A DNA stretch of 64,000 bases from Pseudorhodoferax sp965279475. Its GTDB lineage: Bacteria; Pseudomonadota; Gammaproteobacteria; Burkholderiales; Burkholderiaceae_C. Within the stretch, counting starts at the first letter, position 1. The number at the start of each line of letters is the position of its first letter. This document shows positions 49,743-60,708 of the stretch, piece by piece. The position numbers were made by a program, and so were the translations under genes. The stretch covers positions 372,001-436,000 of the forward strand of contig CBDIIA010000001.1 of NCBI GenBank assembly GCA_965279475.1. Direction: 5' to 3'. The notes under the pieces are model-generated. The model saw only the letters and a program-made list of their open reading frames with translations. It was not told where the DNA came from and did no database searches.

Positions 49743-50044
49743 TCAACATGTTGTACCTTCAACCGAATTGCAGTAACCTCCCAACCCCTGGCGCAGAGGT
49801 GGCTTTGCAGCTCCGGCAGCAGCTGCCTCAGTTTCGACGCGGCGGCCGTGCTGCTGACCAGCAGACACCAGTTCGTGCCGTCGATCGGGCCGGGCCGAAT
49901 GGCCCGCCTGAGCGCTTCGGGAATGAGCATTTCGACGGCCTTCAGCCGTTCACCGGACTCCTTGGCCAGCGCTGTCAGCCGCGACAGCGTAGGCGAGTCT
50001 GCTGCGGCCTGCTGCAGCGTGAGCGGGCGGTGGCTGAAGGACAT
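49703..50044 (-). CDS. DUF721/DciA-like protein
   Basis: A 113-aa protein of the DUF721 family, related to DciA, which helps load the DnaB helicase. It begins SFSHRPLTLQQAAADSPTLS, and IPEALRRAIRPGPIDGTNWC plus LRQLLPELQSHLC follow the family pattern. ATG 50044 is the natural start. The C-terminus runs into a dispersed repeat and may be altered by it. It is divergent from the M23 peptidase, which then precedes secA, a common betaproteobacterial order. Confidence 0.7.
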   Translation of the reverse strand: MSFSHRPLTLQQAAADSPTLSRLTALAKESGERLKAVEMLIPEALRRAIRPGPIDGTNWCLLVSSTAAASKLRQLLPELQSHLCARGWEVTAIRLKVQHVDIPQAGRHNVPRS

Positions 50045-50082
50045 GGGTGGTGGCAACACGGGAATGGCCGAGGATCGACCGG

Positions 50083-51054
50083 ATGCATTTGATTATCACG
50101 GACGCCTGGCTCGCGAAGAGCAGGGCGATTCACCTCAGCGGCACCAGGCTGGTGTTGATGGGGCTGGCGGTATCGACCGCGCTGGTGGTGGTGTCGGCAG
50201 GGCTGTACCACCTGGTGTTCCTGAAAGGCGCGCGCGAGGGCTGGCCGGTGATCGGCGCCCTGGTCCGCCTGGTGGTGAAGGACGAGTTCGAGCAGCGCGA
50301 CCGCTACATGCGCGAGAACCTGGATGCGATGGCGCGCCAGGTTGGCGAGATGCAGGCCAAGGTGATGCAGCTCGAAGCGCTGGGCGAGCGGGTGTCGGGC
50401 CTGGCCGGCGTGCCGGCGCAGGAGGTGCGCAAGACGCCGGGCCGCGGCGGCGCGCTGGTCGAAGGACGGCCGCTGACCTTGCAGGAGCTGCAGGCCACGT
50501 TGGCCGACCTGGGCAGCCTGGCGGACGAGCGCTCGGGCTGGATGACGGTGATCGAATCGCGCCTGTTCGACCAGAAGGTGCGCAAGGCCATGGTGCCGAC
50601 GCAGGCGCCGGTGCAGGGCGCGGTGCTGGGCTCGCCGTTCGGCTGGCGCATCGACCCGTTCAACGGCCGCTCGGCACTGCACACGGGCATGGACTTCCAG
50701 GCCGATACCGGCACGCCGATCCTGGCGGCGGCCGGCGGTGTGGTGGTGACCCAGGAGTTCCACCCTGAGTACGGCAACATGGTCGAGATCGACCACGGCA
50801 ACGACCTGATCACGCGCTACGCCCACGCGTCGCGGGTGCTGGTCCAGAAGGGCGACCTGGTGAAGCGCGGCCAGAAGATCGCCGAAGTGGGCACGACCGG
50901 TCGCTCCACGGGAGCGCATCTGCATTTCGAGGTGCTGGTGCAGGGCGCCCCCCAGAATCCCGAGAACTTCCTCGCGGCCGGCCGCGAGCAGCAGAAGGGG
51001 CCGCTGCTGGCTTCCGGCGCGCGCCGCGGCGTGTCGCCGGCGCTGGTCCGGTAG
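50083..51054 (+). CDS. M23-family (LytM) metallopeptidase, membrane anchored
   Basis: A 323-aa murein hydrolase-type or hydrolase-activating protein. An N-terminal helix (about 20-42, VLMGLAVSTALVVVSAGLYH) anchors it, a coiled coil follows (about 65-100), and the LytM domain lies at about 195-300: GSPFGWRIDPFNG, HTGMDF and AHLHFEVLV hold the zinc-ligand positions. ATG 50083 has GAGG upstream. It lies directly before secA. Confidence 0.88.
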   Translation: MHLIITDAWLAKSRAIHLSGTRLVLMGLAVSTALVVVSAGLYHLVFLKGAREGWPVIGALVRLVVKDEFEQRDRYMRENLDAMARQVGEMQAKVMQLEALGERVSGLAGVPAQEVRKTPGRGGALVEGRPLTLQELQATLADLGSLADERSGWMTVIESRLFDQKVRKAMVPTQAPVQGAVLGSPFGWRIDPFNGRSALHTGMDFQADTGTPILAAAGGVVVTQEFHPEYGNMVEIDHGNDLITRYAHASRVLVQKGDLVKRGQKIAEVGTTGRSTGAHLHFEVLVQGAPQNPENFLAAGREQQKGPLLASGARRGVSPALVR

Positions 51055-51091
51055 GGCGGGGTGGGCCCGCTCGCCGGTGGCCGCTCCCGGC

Positions 51092-51097
51092 TAAAAT
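51092..51097 (+). promoter_or_regulatory. Candidate -10 element of secA
   Basis: A TAAAAT hexamer 150 nt before the secA start, in the 192-nt gap after the M23 gene. No clear -35. I see no SecM-like leader peptide in the gap. Confidence 0.3.
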
Positions 51098-51246
51098 GGC
51101 TGGTTTGGCGACTGTCGGGCGGATCTCGCCGCTTGACATTCGTCTTTGCAGCCTCAGCTTCACGGCGTCCAGCTGACTCCAACCATTTCTAGGGATTTCG
51201 GTTGTCCCGCCGCTCTTGTCACGAGAGCACGGGCGATCTCGTATTC

Positions 51247-54012
<2,766 letters not shown>

Positions 54013-54028
54013 GCGCAAGGAAACCACG

Positions 54029-55258
54029 ATGCCCGTCCATCTGTCCGCACCCAGAGCCGAAGACCTCCATCCCGTGCCGGGCGTGCGCCTGGGCATCACC
54101 GAAGCCGGCGTGCGCAAGGTCGGCCGCAAGGACCTGACGGTCGTGCTGCTCGACGAGGGCGCTGCCGTGGCCGGGGTGTTCACGCAGAACCGTTTCTGCG
54201 CCGCGCCGGTGCAGATCTGCCGTGAGCACCTGGCCAGCGGCCAGCAGATCCGCGCGATCCTCATCAACACCGGCAATGCCAACGCCGGGACCGGCGACGA
54301 CGGCCTGGCGCGTGCCCGCACCACCTGCGTCGCGCTGGCCCAGCATCTGGACATCGCGCCCGAGCAAGTGCTGCCGTTCTCGACCGGCGTGATCATGGAG
54401 CCGCTGCCGACCGAGCGCATCGAGGCCGGCCTGCCGGCAGCGCTGGCCGATGCGCAAGCCGGCCACTGGGGGCGTGCCGCCGAAGGCATCATGACCACCG
54501 ACACAGTGCCCAAGGCCTTCAGCGCCCAGGTCACGCTGGGCGGCGTGACCGTCAGCATCACCGGCATCAGCAAGGGTGCCGGCATGATCCGGCCCAACAT
54601 GGCGACGATGCTCGGCTTTCTGGCGACCGATGCACGCATTGCGCCTGCGCTGATGGCCGGGCTGGCCAAGGAACTGGCCGATGCGTCGTTCAACCGCGTG
54701 ACGATCGACGGCGACACCTCGACCAACGATTCGTTCGTCGTGATCGCGACGCAGCAGGCCGCGCATGCGCAGATCGACTCGTTCGACAGCGAAGACGGCC
54801 GCACGCTCAAAGCAGCGTTGCTGTCGGTGGCGAAAAAGCTGGCGCAGGCGATCGTGCGCGATGGCGAGGGCGCGACCAAGTTCATCACCGTGCAGATCGA
54901 AGGCGGCAGGACGGCGGCGGAATGCCGGCTGGTGGCCTATGCCATCGCCCATTCGCCGCTGGTGAAGACAGCCTTCTTTGCCAGCGATCCAAACCTGGGG
55001 CGCATCCTCGCTGCCGTGGGCTATGCCGGCATCGACGACCTCGACCAGACGCTGATCGAGCTGTATCTGGACGACGTGCATGTGGCCACGCGGGGCGGGC
55101 GCAACCCCGCCTACCGCGAGGAGGACGGCCAGCGCGTGATGAAACAAAGCGAGATCACCGTGCGTGTGCAGCTGGGCCGCGGCACGGCTACCGAGACCGT
55201 ATGGACCTGCGATCTCAGCCACGATTACGTGAGCATCAACGCCGACTACAGGTCCTGA
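54029..55258 (+). CDS. argJ: Bifunctional glutamate N-acetyltransferase/amino-acid acetyltransferase
   Basis: Recycles the acetyl group from N-acetylornithine to glutamate in arginine biosynthesis, and may also use acetyl-CoA. The 409-aa precursor self-cleaves before the Thr of IRPNMATMLGFLATDA. Other motifs are GVRLGITEAGVRKVGRKDL, LINTGNANAGTGDDG, FSTGVIMEPLP and DGDTSTNDSFVV. It directly follows secA. Confidence 0.95.
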   Translation: MPVHLSAPRAEDLHPVPGVRLGITEAGVRKVGRKDLTVVLLDEGAAVAGVFTQNRFCAAPVQICREHLASGQQIRAILINTGNANAGTGDDGLARARTTCVALAQHLDIAPEQVLPFSTGVIMEPLPTERIEAGLPAALADAQAGHWGRAAEGIMTTDTVPKAFSAQVTLGGVTVSITGISKGAGMIRPNMATMLGFLATDARIAPALMAGLAKELADASFNRVTIDGDTSTNDSFVVIATQQAAHAQIDSFDSEDGRTLKAALLSVAKKLAQAIVRDGEGATKFITVQIEGGRTAAECRLVAYAIAHSPLVKTAFFASDPNLGRILAAVGYAGIDDLDQTLIELYLDDVHVATRGGRNPAYREEDGQRVMKQSEITVRVQLGRGTATETVWTCDLSHDYVSINADYRS

Positions 55259-55263
55259 TGAAG

Positions 55264-55357
55264 CCACCCCGTTTGGCCGGCCTCACTGCGTGTAGTCCGA
55301 CCCATCCCCCTCAAGGGGCGCACCCGGCGGCCGGGCCAAGCCCGTTCCGCGGGTGCA
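55264..55357 (-). repeat. Dispersed intergenic repeat, copy 3 (inverted)
   Basis: CACTGCGTGTAGTCCGACCC and CCCTCAAGGGGCGC, read on the plus strand, are the complement of the second half of the copy at 36511. The GGCCGGG / CCGTTCCGCGGGTG end corresponds to the first half. It fills most of the 190-nt gap between argJ and the AAA ATPase gene. Confidence 0.7.
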
Positions 55358-55448
55358 CTGGCATGGCCTGCTCCGCGGCCTTCGGCATGGCGCCGGTTGC
55401 CCTTGTGTCATTTGCTGCGGGTGGCGCGCGACGCCATGGAAAACCGAG

Positions 55449-56342
55449 ATGAACGAAACCTTCGAACGCCTGCTGGAGCGGGCCGAACACCTGATGCGGC
55501 GCATCGAGCTGGTGCTGCCCGCACCGCTGTCGATGCCCGACTGGAACGCGTCGATCGCCTACCGTTACCGCAAGCGCAGTTCGGGCCATGCATCGCTCGA
55601 ACCGGTGCGCCACATCGGCGCGATGCACCTCGACGACCTGAAGGAGATCGACGGGCAGAAGGAGAAGATCCAGCGCAACACGCTGCAGTTCGTCGAGGGC
55701 AAGCCGGCCAACAACGTGCTGCTGACCGGCGCGCGGGGCACGGGCAAGTCGTCGCTGATCCGCGCCTGCCTGAACGCGTATGCGCCGCGCGGGCTGCGGC
55801 TGATCGAGGTCGACAAGGCCGACCTGACCGACCTGCCGGACATCGTCGAAGTGGTGGCCGGGCGCAGCGAGAAGTTCATCATCTTCTGCGACGACCTGAG
55901 CTTCGAGGATGGCGAGCCGGGCTACAAGGCGCTGAAGTCGATCCTGGACGGCTCGGTGGCCGCATCGACGCCCAACGTGCTGATCTACGCGACCAGCAAC
56001 CGGCGCCATCTGCTGCCCGAGTACATGAAGGAAAACCTGAGCTACAAGCACACGGACGATGGCGAAGTGCATCCGGGTGAAGTGGTCGAGGAAAAGATCT
56101 CGCTGTCGGAGCGGTTCGGCCTGTGGGTCAGCTTCTACCCGTTCTCGCAGGACGAGTACCTGGCCATCGTCGCGCAGTGGCTTACGTCGTTCGGTGTGTC
56201 GGCCGACGCGATCGCCGCGGCGCGGCCGCAATCGCTGGTGTGGGCGCTGGAGCGCGGTTCACGCAGCGGGCGCGTGGCGTACCAGTTCGCGCGCGACTAC
56301 GCGGGCCAGCACACCTCGTCCGTCGCCGCTGCGGGCGCATGA
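55449..56342 (+). CDS. DUF815-family AAA ATPase
   Basis: A 297-aa P-loop ATPase. Walker A LLTGARGTGKSSLIRA, Walker B FIIFCDDLSFEDG and sensor-like NVLIYATSNRRHLLPEYM identify the DUF815 family. The N-terminal helical part (ERLLERAEHLMRRIELVLP) is typical. The biological role is not established. ATG 55449 follows GAAAACCGAG. It overlaps the NUDIX gene by 4 nt. Confidence 0.88.
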   Translation: MNETFERLLERAEHLMRRIELVLPAPLSMPDWNASIAYRYRKRSSGHASLEPVRHIGAMHLDDLKEIDGQKEKIQRNTLQFVEGKPANNVLLTGARGTGKSSLIRACLNAYAPRGLRLIEVDKADLTDLPDIVEVVAGRSEKFIIFCDDLSFEDGEPGYKALKSILDGSVAASTPNVLIYATSNRRHLLPEYMKENLSYKHTDDGEVHPGEVVEEKISLSERFGLWVSFYPFSQDEYLAIVAQWLTSFGVSADAIAAARPQSLVWALERGSRSGRVAYQFARDYAGQHTSSVAAAGA

Positions 56343-56812
56343 CGCAGCCGACCCTGGTCGCCGATGCGGACCGCCCCCGTGAGGGCGGGGCCGACCGGGC
56401 CGTGGTCGAGGTGGCGGTGGGGGTGCTGATCGCGCCGGACGGCGATTTCCTGTTGACGTCGCGGCCCGCGGGCAAGGTCTATGCCGGCTACTGGGAGTTC
56501 CCGGGCGGCAAGCTTGAGGCGGGCGAAAGCGTCGAGCAGGCGCTGCGCCGTGAACTGCAGGAGGAAATCGGCCTCGTCATCGGTGCGGCGCAGGCCTGGC
56601 GGGCCGAGCTGGTCGACTATCCGCATGCGCTGGTGCGGCTCCATTTCTGCAAGGTGTTCGACTGGAGCGGCACGATGGAGATGCGCGAGGGTCAGACCTT
56701 CGCGTGGCAGCGCCTGCCGGTGGCCGTGTCGCCGGTGCTGCCGGGCGCGTTGCCGGTGCTGGCCTGGCTGGCCGAAGAGCGCGGCTTCGACGGCCCGACC
56801 TGCGCGGCCTGA
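56339..56812 (+). CDS. MutT-like NUDIX hydrolase
   Basis: A 157-aa NUDIX protein, probably an oxidised-nucleotide (8-oxo-dGTP) pyrophosphohydrolase. The NUDIX box runs from GGKLEAGESVEQALRREL to QEEIGL with all key glutamates. Other MutT-like features are EVAVGVLIAPDGDFLLTSRP and GYWEFPGGKLEAG. ATG 56339 overlaps the ATPase stop (ATGA). The betaproteobacterial order AAA ATPase - MutT - YacG is conserved. Confidence 0.9.
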   Translation: MTQPTLVADADRPREGGADRAVVEVAVGVLIAPDGDFLLTSRPAGKVYAGYWEFPGGKLEAGESVEQALRRELQEEIGLVIGAAQAWRAELVDYPHALVRLHFCKVFDWSGTMEMREGQTFAWQRLPVAVSPVLPGALPVLAWLAEERGFDGPTCAA

Positions 56813-56831
56813 ACCGGCCCCCGGCTCCTGT

Positions 56832-57044
56832 CTATTGCAGGCGCGGGTCGCCGAAGGACTGGTCTTCCGGCGGCGCCTCTGCGGGCACGGCAAAACTCTC
56901 GCTGGCCCAGGCGCCGAGGTCGATGTTCTTGCAGCGTTCACTGCAGAATGGCCTGAACCGGTTGGCGGGGCTGTAGAGGCTGTCGCCTTTGCAGGTCGGA
57001 CAGCTGACCCAGCGGGCGGGGGGATTCGAAGCGGCGTCTTCCAT
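56832..57044 (-). CDS. yacG: DNA gyrase inhibitor YacG (DUF329 zinc protein)
   Basis: A 70-aa zinc-finger protein that binds GyrB in E. coli. The four cysteines are in VSCPTCKGD and RPFCSERCKNIDLGAWASE. ATG 57044 (MEDAASN) gives the usual length; an upstream ATG at 57101 would add 19 unconserved residues. It is convergent with the NUDIX gene, and zapD and coaE precede it on the same strand. Confidence 0.88.
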   Translation of the reverse strand: MEDAASNPPARWVSCPTCKGDSLYSPANRFRPFCSERCKNIDLGAWASESFAVPAEAPPEDQSFGDPRLQ

Positions 57045-57104
57045 GGTGGACGGGTGCGCGGCGGGAAGCGAGGGAGGCGGTGTTCTGCGAAATGAAGCCA
57101 CGCC

Positions 57105-57860
57105 TCAGGCGCACAACGTGAGTTCGAACGCCGTGTCGTCGTTGGCCTGGTGCAGGCGGTCGTCCGGCGCGTGGCGCATCAACCGCACCGACACCATCAG
57201 CCGGTTGCCGCTGATCTCCGGGATCAGGCCGAGCGCGGGGTCGATGCGCAGGCGCAGCAACTGGTAGGTGCGCCCCTGCGGCAGGTTCTGTTGAAACTGG
57301 CCGCCCATGGCCATGACCTTCTGCGGTGCGCCGGAGTCGCGCAGCATCTTCAGCAGATGCTGGATCGATTCGGCCAGCGGTGCCAGCGTGGACGCCCAGT
57401 GGCCGATGGCGCGGCGGCGCTCGTCGGCATCCTTGTGCTGCCAGGCGTAGTAGGCGGGCAGATCGAACCCGCAGGTGCCGCCGGGAATGCCGACGCGGCT
57501 GCGCAGGCTCATCAGCCAGTCGTTCTCGGTCAGCGGCTGGCCGGCCTTGCCGGGCTGGTTGTGCAGGGCGGCGAAGCAGTTGTCCAGTTGCTGGATCACG
57601 TCTTCCAGCACGTCCTGTGCGATCGACGGGTTGCCGCGGTAGGCCCCCAGCGTAGCCTTGTGCCGCTCCAGGTCCTTCAGCACGTCGGACTTGAGGTCGG
57701 CCCGCGCGGCGACGTCCATGATCTCGAACATCGTGGTCAGCGCGAAGTGGTGATCGAGCGGGTGGGAGCGCGGCACCAGTTCGGCAAGCCTGCGAAACAG
57801 ATGCTCGAGACGCAGGTAGGTGCGGATGCGTTCGTTGAATGGGTACTCGTAAAGAATCAC
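57105..57860 (-). CDS. zapD: Cell division protein ZapD
   Basis: FtsZ-bundling cell-division factor (DUF1342), 251 aa. It begins with the typical ILYEYPFNERIRTYLRLEHL, then AVVARADLKSDVLKDLERHK-type sequence (DVAARADLKSDVLKDLERHK), NDWLMSLRSRVGIPGGTCGF and AYYAWQHKDADER. The start is GTG 57860. It lies between coaE and yacG, the conserved coaE-zapD-yacG set. Confidence 0.92.
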   Translation of the reverse strand: MILYEYPFNERIRTYLRLEHLFRRLAELVPRSHPLDHHFALTTMFEIMDVAARADLKSDVLKDLERHKATLGAYRGNPSIAQDVLEDVIQQLDNCFAALHNQPGKAGQPLTENDWLMSLRSRVGIPGGTCGFDLPAYYAWQHKDADERRRAIGHWASTLAPLAESIQHLLKMLRDSGAPQKVMAMGGQFQQNLPQGRTYQLLRLRIDPALGLIPEISGNRLMVSVRLMRHAPDDRLHQANDDTAFELTLCA

Positions 57861-57882
57861 GCTGCGGCTTCCGTTCGCCCAA

Positions 57883-58482
57883 TCATAGCCCGAAGCCCTG
57901 CGCGAACGCGGCGACCTCGGCCCGCAACGCTGCAAGGGAAATGCCGTCGTTGTAAATGACCGCATCCGCCGCGGCGAGGCGTGTGGCACGCGGTGCCTGG
58001 GCCGCGATGATGGCCTGGACGGCGGCCTCGGTGAGCCCGCTGCGTGACACCACGCGTTGCACTTGCGTGGCGGGTTCGCAGTCGACCACCAGCACCGCGT
58101 CGAGCTGTGTGCGCCAGTGGCCCGACTCCACCAACAGGGGGATGTCGTAGACCACGCTGCGGTGGCCGGCCGCCTGTGCCGCGGCAAGCTGTTGCAGGCC
58201 GAGTTCTCCGACCAGGGGGTGCACGATGGCCTCCAGGCGCTGCTTCGCGCCGGCGTCGCCGAACGCGAGTTCGCGCATACGGGCGCGGTCGAGTGCGCCT
58301 TCGGGGGTGATCAGGCCGTCGCCGAAGGCCGCACGGATGGCCGCGATGGCGGCACCGCCGGGCGCCGTGACGCTGCGGGCGTTGGCATCGGCGTCGATCA
58401 GCACGGCCCCCATCGCGACGAACATGGCCGAGACGGTGCTCTTGCCGCTGCCGATGCCGCCGGTGAGGCCCAGCTTCTTCAT
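57883..58482 (-). CDS. coaE: Dephospho-CoA kinase
   Basis: Last step of coenzyme A synthesis, phosphorylating dephospho-CoA. The 199-aa protein opens MKKLGLTGGIGSGKSTVS (P-loop), followed by GAVLIDADANARSVTAPGG, IVHPLVGEL and YDIPLLVESGHWR. ATG 58482 matches the family start. It is separated from pilD by 17 nt. Confidence 0.95.
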   Translation of the reverse strand: MKKLGLTGGIGSGKSTVSAMFVAMGAVLIDADANARSVTAPGGAAIAAIRAAFGDGLITPEGALDRARMRELAFGDAGAKQRLEAIVHPLVGELGLQQLAAAQAAGHRSVVYDIPLLVESGHWRTQLDAVLVVDCEPATQVQRVVSRSGLTEAAVQAIIAAQAPRATRLAAADAVIYNDGISLAALRAEVAAFAQGFGL

Positions 58483-58499
58483 GGTGTCGAGGCCGGGGT

Positions 58500-59468
58500 T
58501 CAGCGCAGCGCGAACGGGAACGCGAACGGCACCATGTGGCGGACTTCGTCCGGCCCGATCACGAGGCAGACGAGTCCGGCGCCAGCGAGAAAAGGACCGA
58601 AGGCGATCGGGATGTCCTTGTGGGCCAGCTTGCCGACCAGCAGCATCAGCGCACCCAGCGCCGCACCGACGATGGACGACACCAGCAGGATCGCGAGCAG
58701 GTAGTCGGCCCCGAGCCACGCGCCCAGCGCGGCCAGCAGCTTGAAGTCGCCGTAGCCCATGCCTTCCTTGCCGGTCAGCAGCCGGTAGGCATGGTAGAAG
58801 CCCCAGAGGATCAGGTAGCCGCAGACGGCGCCCCAGACGGCGAGGTGCAGCGGCACCGTCCACCCCAGCGCGGCCACCACGAGGCCGAGCCACAGCAGCA
58901 GGTAGTTGAGGCTGTCGGGCAGCAACTGCGTGTCCATGTCGATCAGGAACTGGCACACCAGCAGCGCGGCAAAGGCGGCCCAGGCCAGCGCCAGCGGCGT
59001 CAGGCCCCAGCGCCAGCCGCACAGGCCGAACAGGGCGGCGGTGACCAGCTCCACCGCGGGATAACGCGGGCTGATCGAGGTCTTGCAGGCGGAGCAACGG
59101 CCACGCAGCGCCAGGTAGCTGAGCACGGGCACGTTCTCGTACCAGCGGATCACGTGGCCGCAATGGCCGCAGCGCGAGCGCGGGCGCATCAGGTCGAAGG
59201 GGGCCAGCCCGTCGAGCGTCTGGCCGGCTGCCTGGGCGCTGTCGTGCAGATGCGGTGGCGGCGCTGTCTTGCCGCCGAAGACGAGATCCCACAACGACGT
59301 GGGCACGCCGAACTTGGGGTCGGCCGCCATCAGGTTGTCGGTCGACTCGCGCAGCCAGCTGCGGTACATCGTGACCGGCAGGCGGTAGACGACGACGTTG
59401 AGAAAACTGCCGACCAGCAGCCCGAGCAGAGCGCCGACGCCGGCGCCGAGCCACGCCGGGTCCGGCAT
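58500..59468 (-). CDS. pilD: Type IV prepilin peptidase / N-methyltransferase PilD
   Basis: Bifunctional inner-membrane aspartic protease that cleaves and methylates prepilins and pseudopilins, 322 aa. The zinc-binding cytoplasmic loop has RCGHCGHVI and RCSACKTSI. The catalytic aspartates lie in LIDMDTQLLPD and GMGYGDFKLL. Eight hydrophobic helices. The ATG overlaps the pilC stop. The order pilB-pilC-pilD-coaE-zapD-yacG is standard. Confidence 0.94.
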   Translation of the reverse strand: MPDPAWLGAGVGALLGLLVGSFLNVVVYRLPVTMYRSWLRESTDNLMAADPKFGVPTSLWDLVFGGKTAPPPHLHDSAQAAGQTLDGLAPFDLMRPRSRCGHCGHVIRWYENVPVLSYLALRGRCSACKTSISPRYPAVELVTAALFGLCGWRWGLTPLALAWAAFAALLVCQFLIDMDTQLLPDSLNYLLLWLGLVVAALGWTVPLHLAVWGAVCGYLILWGFYHAYRLLTGKEGMGYGDFKLLAALGAWLGADYLLAILLVSSIVGAALGALMLLVGKLAHKDIPIAFGPFLAGAGLVCLVIGPDEVRHMVPFAFPFALR

Positions 59469-60685
59469 CAGACCACTTGGCCCAGCTTGAAGATGGGCAG
59501 GTACATCGACACGACGATGCCGCCGATCAGCGTGCCGAGGAACACGATGATGATGGGCTCCATCAGGCTCGACAGGCCGGCGACCATGTCGTCGACCTCG
59601 GCTTCGTAGAAATCGGCCGCCTTGCCCAGCATGTGGTCGATGGAGCCGGACTCCTCACCGATCGAGGTCATCTGGATCACCATCGACGGGAAGATGTTGG
59701 CATTGGTCATCGCGGCCGTCAGGCTGGTGCCGATCGAGACTTCCTGCTGGATCTTCTCGGTGGCGATCGAGAAGACCGAGTTGCCGGAGGCGCCGCCCAC
59801 CGAATCCAGCGCCTCGACCAGCGGAACGCCGGCGGCGAACATGGTCGCGAGCGTGCGCGTCCAGCGGGCGATGCAGGATTTCTCGATGAGGGTGCCGAAC
59901 ACGGGCACTTTCAACAGCAGACGGTCCATGAAGCGCTGCATCTTCTCGTTGCGCTTCCACGCCTGCATGAAGAAGTAGAGCCCACCGCCGATGCCACCGA
60001 AGATCAGCCACCAGTACTTGACGAAGAATTCGCTGATGGCGATGACCAGCAGCGTGGGGGCCGGCAGATCGGCGCCGAAGGACGAGAACACTTCCTTGAA
60101 GGCCGGGATCACGAAGATCATGATCACCGCGACGACGACGAAGGCCACAACCACCACCGAGATCGGGTACATCAGCGCCGACTTGATCTTCGACTTGATG
60201 GCCTCGGTCTTCTCCATGTAGGTGGCCAACCGGTCGAGCAGCGCTTCGAGAATACCGGCGGCCTCGCCTGCTTCGACCAGGTTGCAGTACAGGTTGTCGA
60301 AGTACATCGGGAACTTGCGGAACGCCGCGCTCAGCGAGCTGCCGGTCTCGACGTCGGTGCGGATGTCGTTCAGCAGCTTGGTGACGCTGGCATTGGCGTT
60401 GCCGCGGCCGACGATGTCGAAGGCCTGCAGCAACGGCACGCCGGCCTTCATCATCGTGGCGAGCTGGCGCGTGAAGATCGCGATGTCCTTGGGCTTGATC
60501 GCCTTGCCCGAGCGCATCCGGCGCTTCTTGATCTTGGTCGGGAACACGCCCTGGCGCCGCAGCGAAGCCGTGACCTGGTTTTCGCCCGAGGCACGCGTCT
60601 CGCCACGCACCTGCTTGCCATTGCGATCCTTGCCTTCCCACTCGTAGACAAATTCCTTGATGTCTCTGGATGCTGCAGTGGCCAT
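59468..60685 (-). CDS. pilC: Type IV pilus inner-membrane platform protein PilC
   Basis: A 405-aa GspF-family membrane protein organising the pilus motor. It has two cytoplasmic domains with the F-family motif: TRQLATMMKAGVPLLQAFDI and TRTLATMFAAGVPLVEALDS. Three transmembrane helices lie at about 170-195, 215-235 and 375-398. ATG 60685 (MATAASRDIKEF). It is flanked by pilB and pilD. Confidence 0.94.
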   Translation of the reverse strand: MATAASRDIKEFVYEWEGKDRNGKQVRGETRASGENQVTASLRRQGVFPTKIKKRRMRSGKAIKPKDIAIFTRQLATMMKAGVPLLQAFDIVGRGNANASVTKLLNDIRTDVETGSSLSAAFRKFPMYFDNLYCNLVEAGEAAGILEALLDRLATYMEKTEAIKSKIKSALMYPISVVVVAFVVVAVIMIFVIPAFKEVFSSFGADLPAPTLLVIAISEFFVKYWWLIFGGIGGGLYFFMQAWKRNEKMQRFMDRLLLKVPVFGTLIEKSCIARWTRTLATMFAAGVPLVEALDSVGGASGNSVFSIATEKIQQEVSIGTSLTAAMTNANIFPSMVIQMTSIGEESGSIDHMLGKAADFYEAEVDDMVAGLSSLMEPIIIVFLGTLIGGIVVSMYLPIFKLGQVV

Positions 60686-60708
60686 AGTTCCTCTTGAGTC
60701 GAGACGCG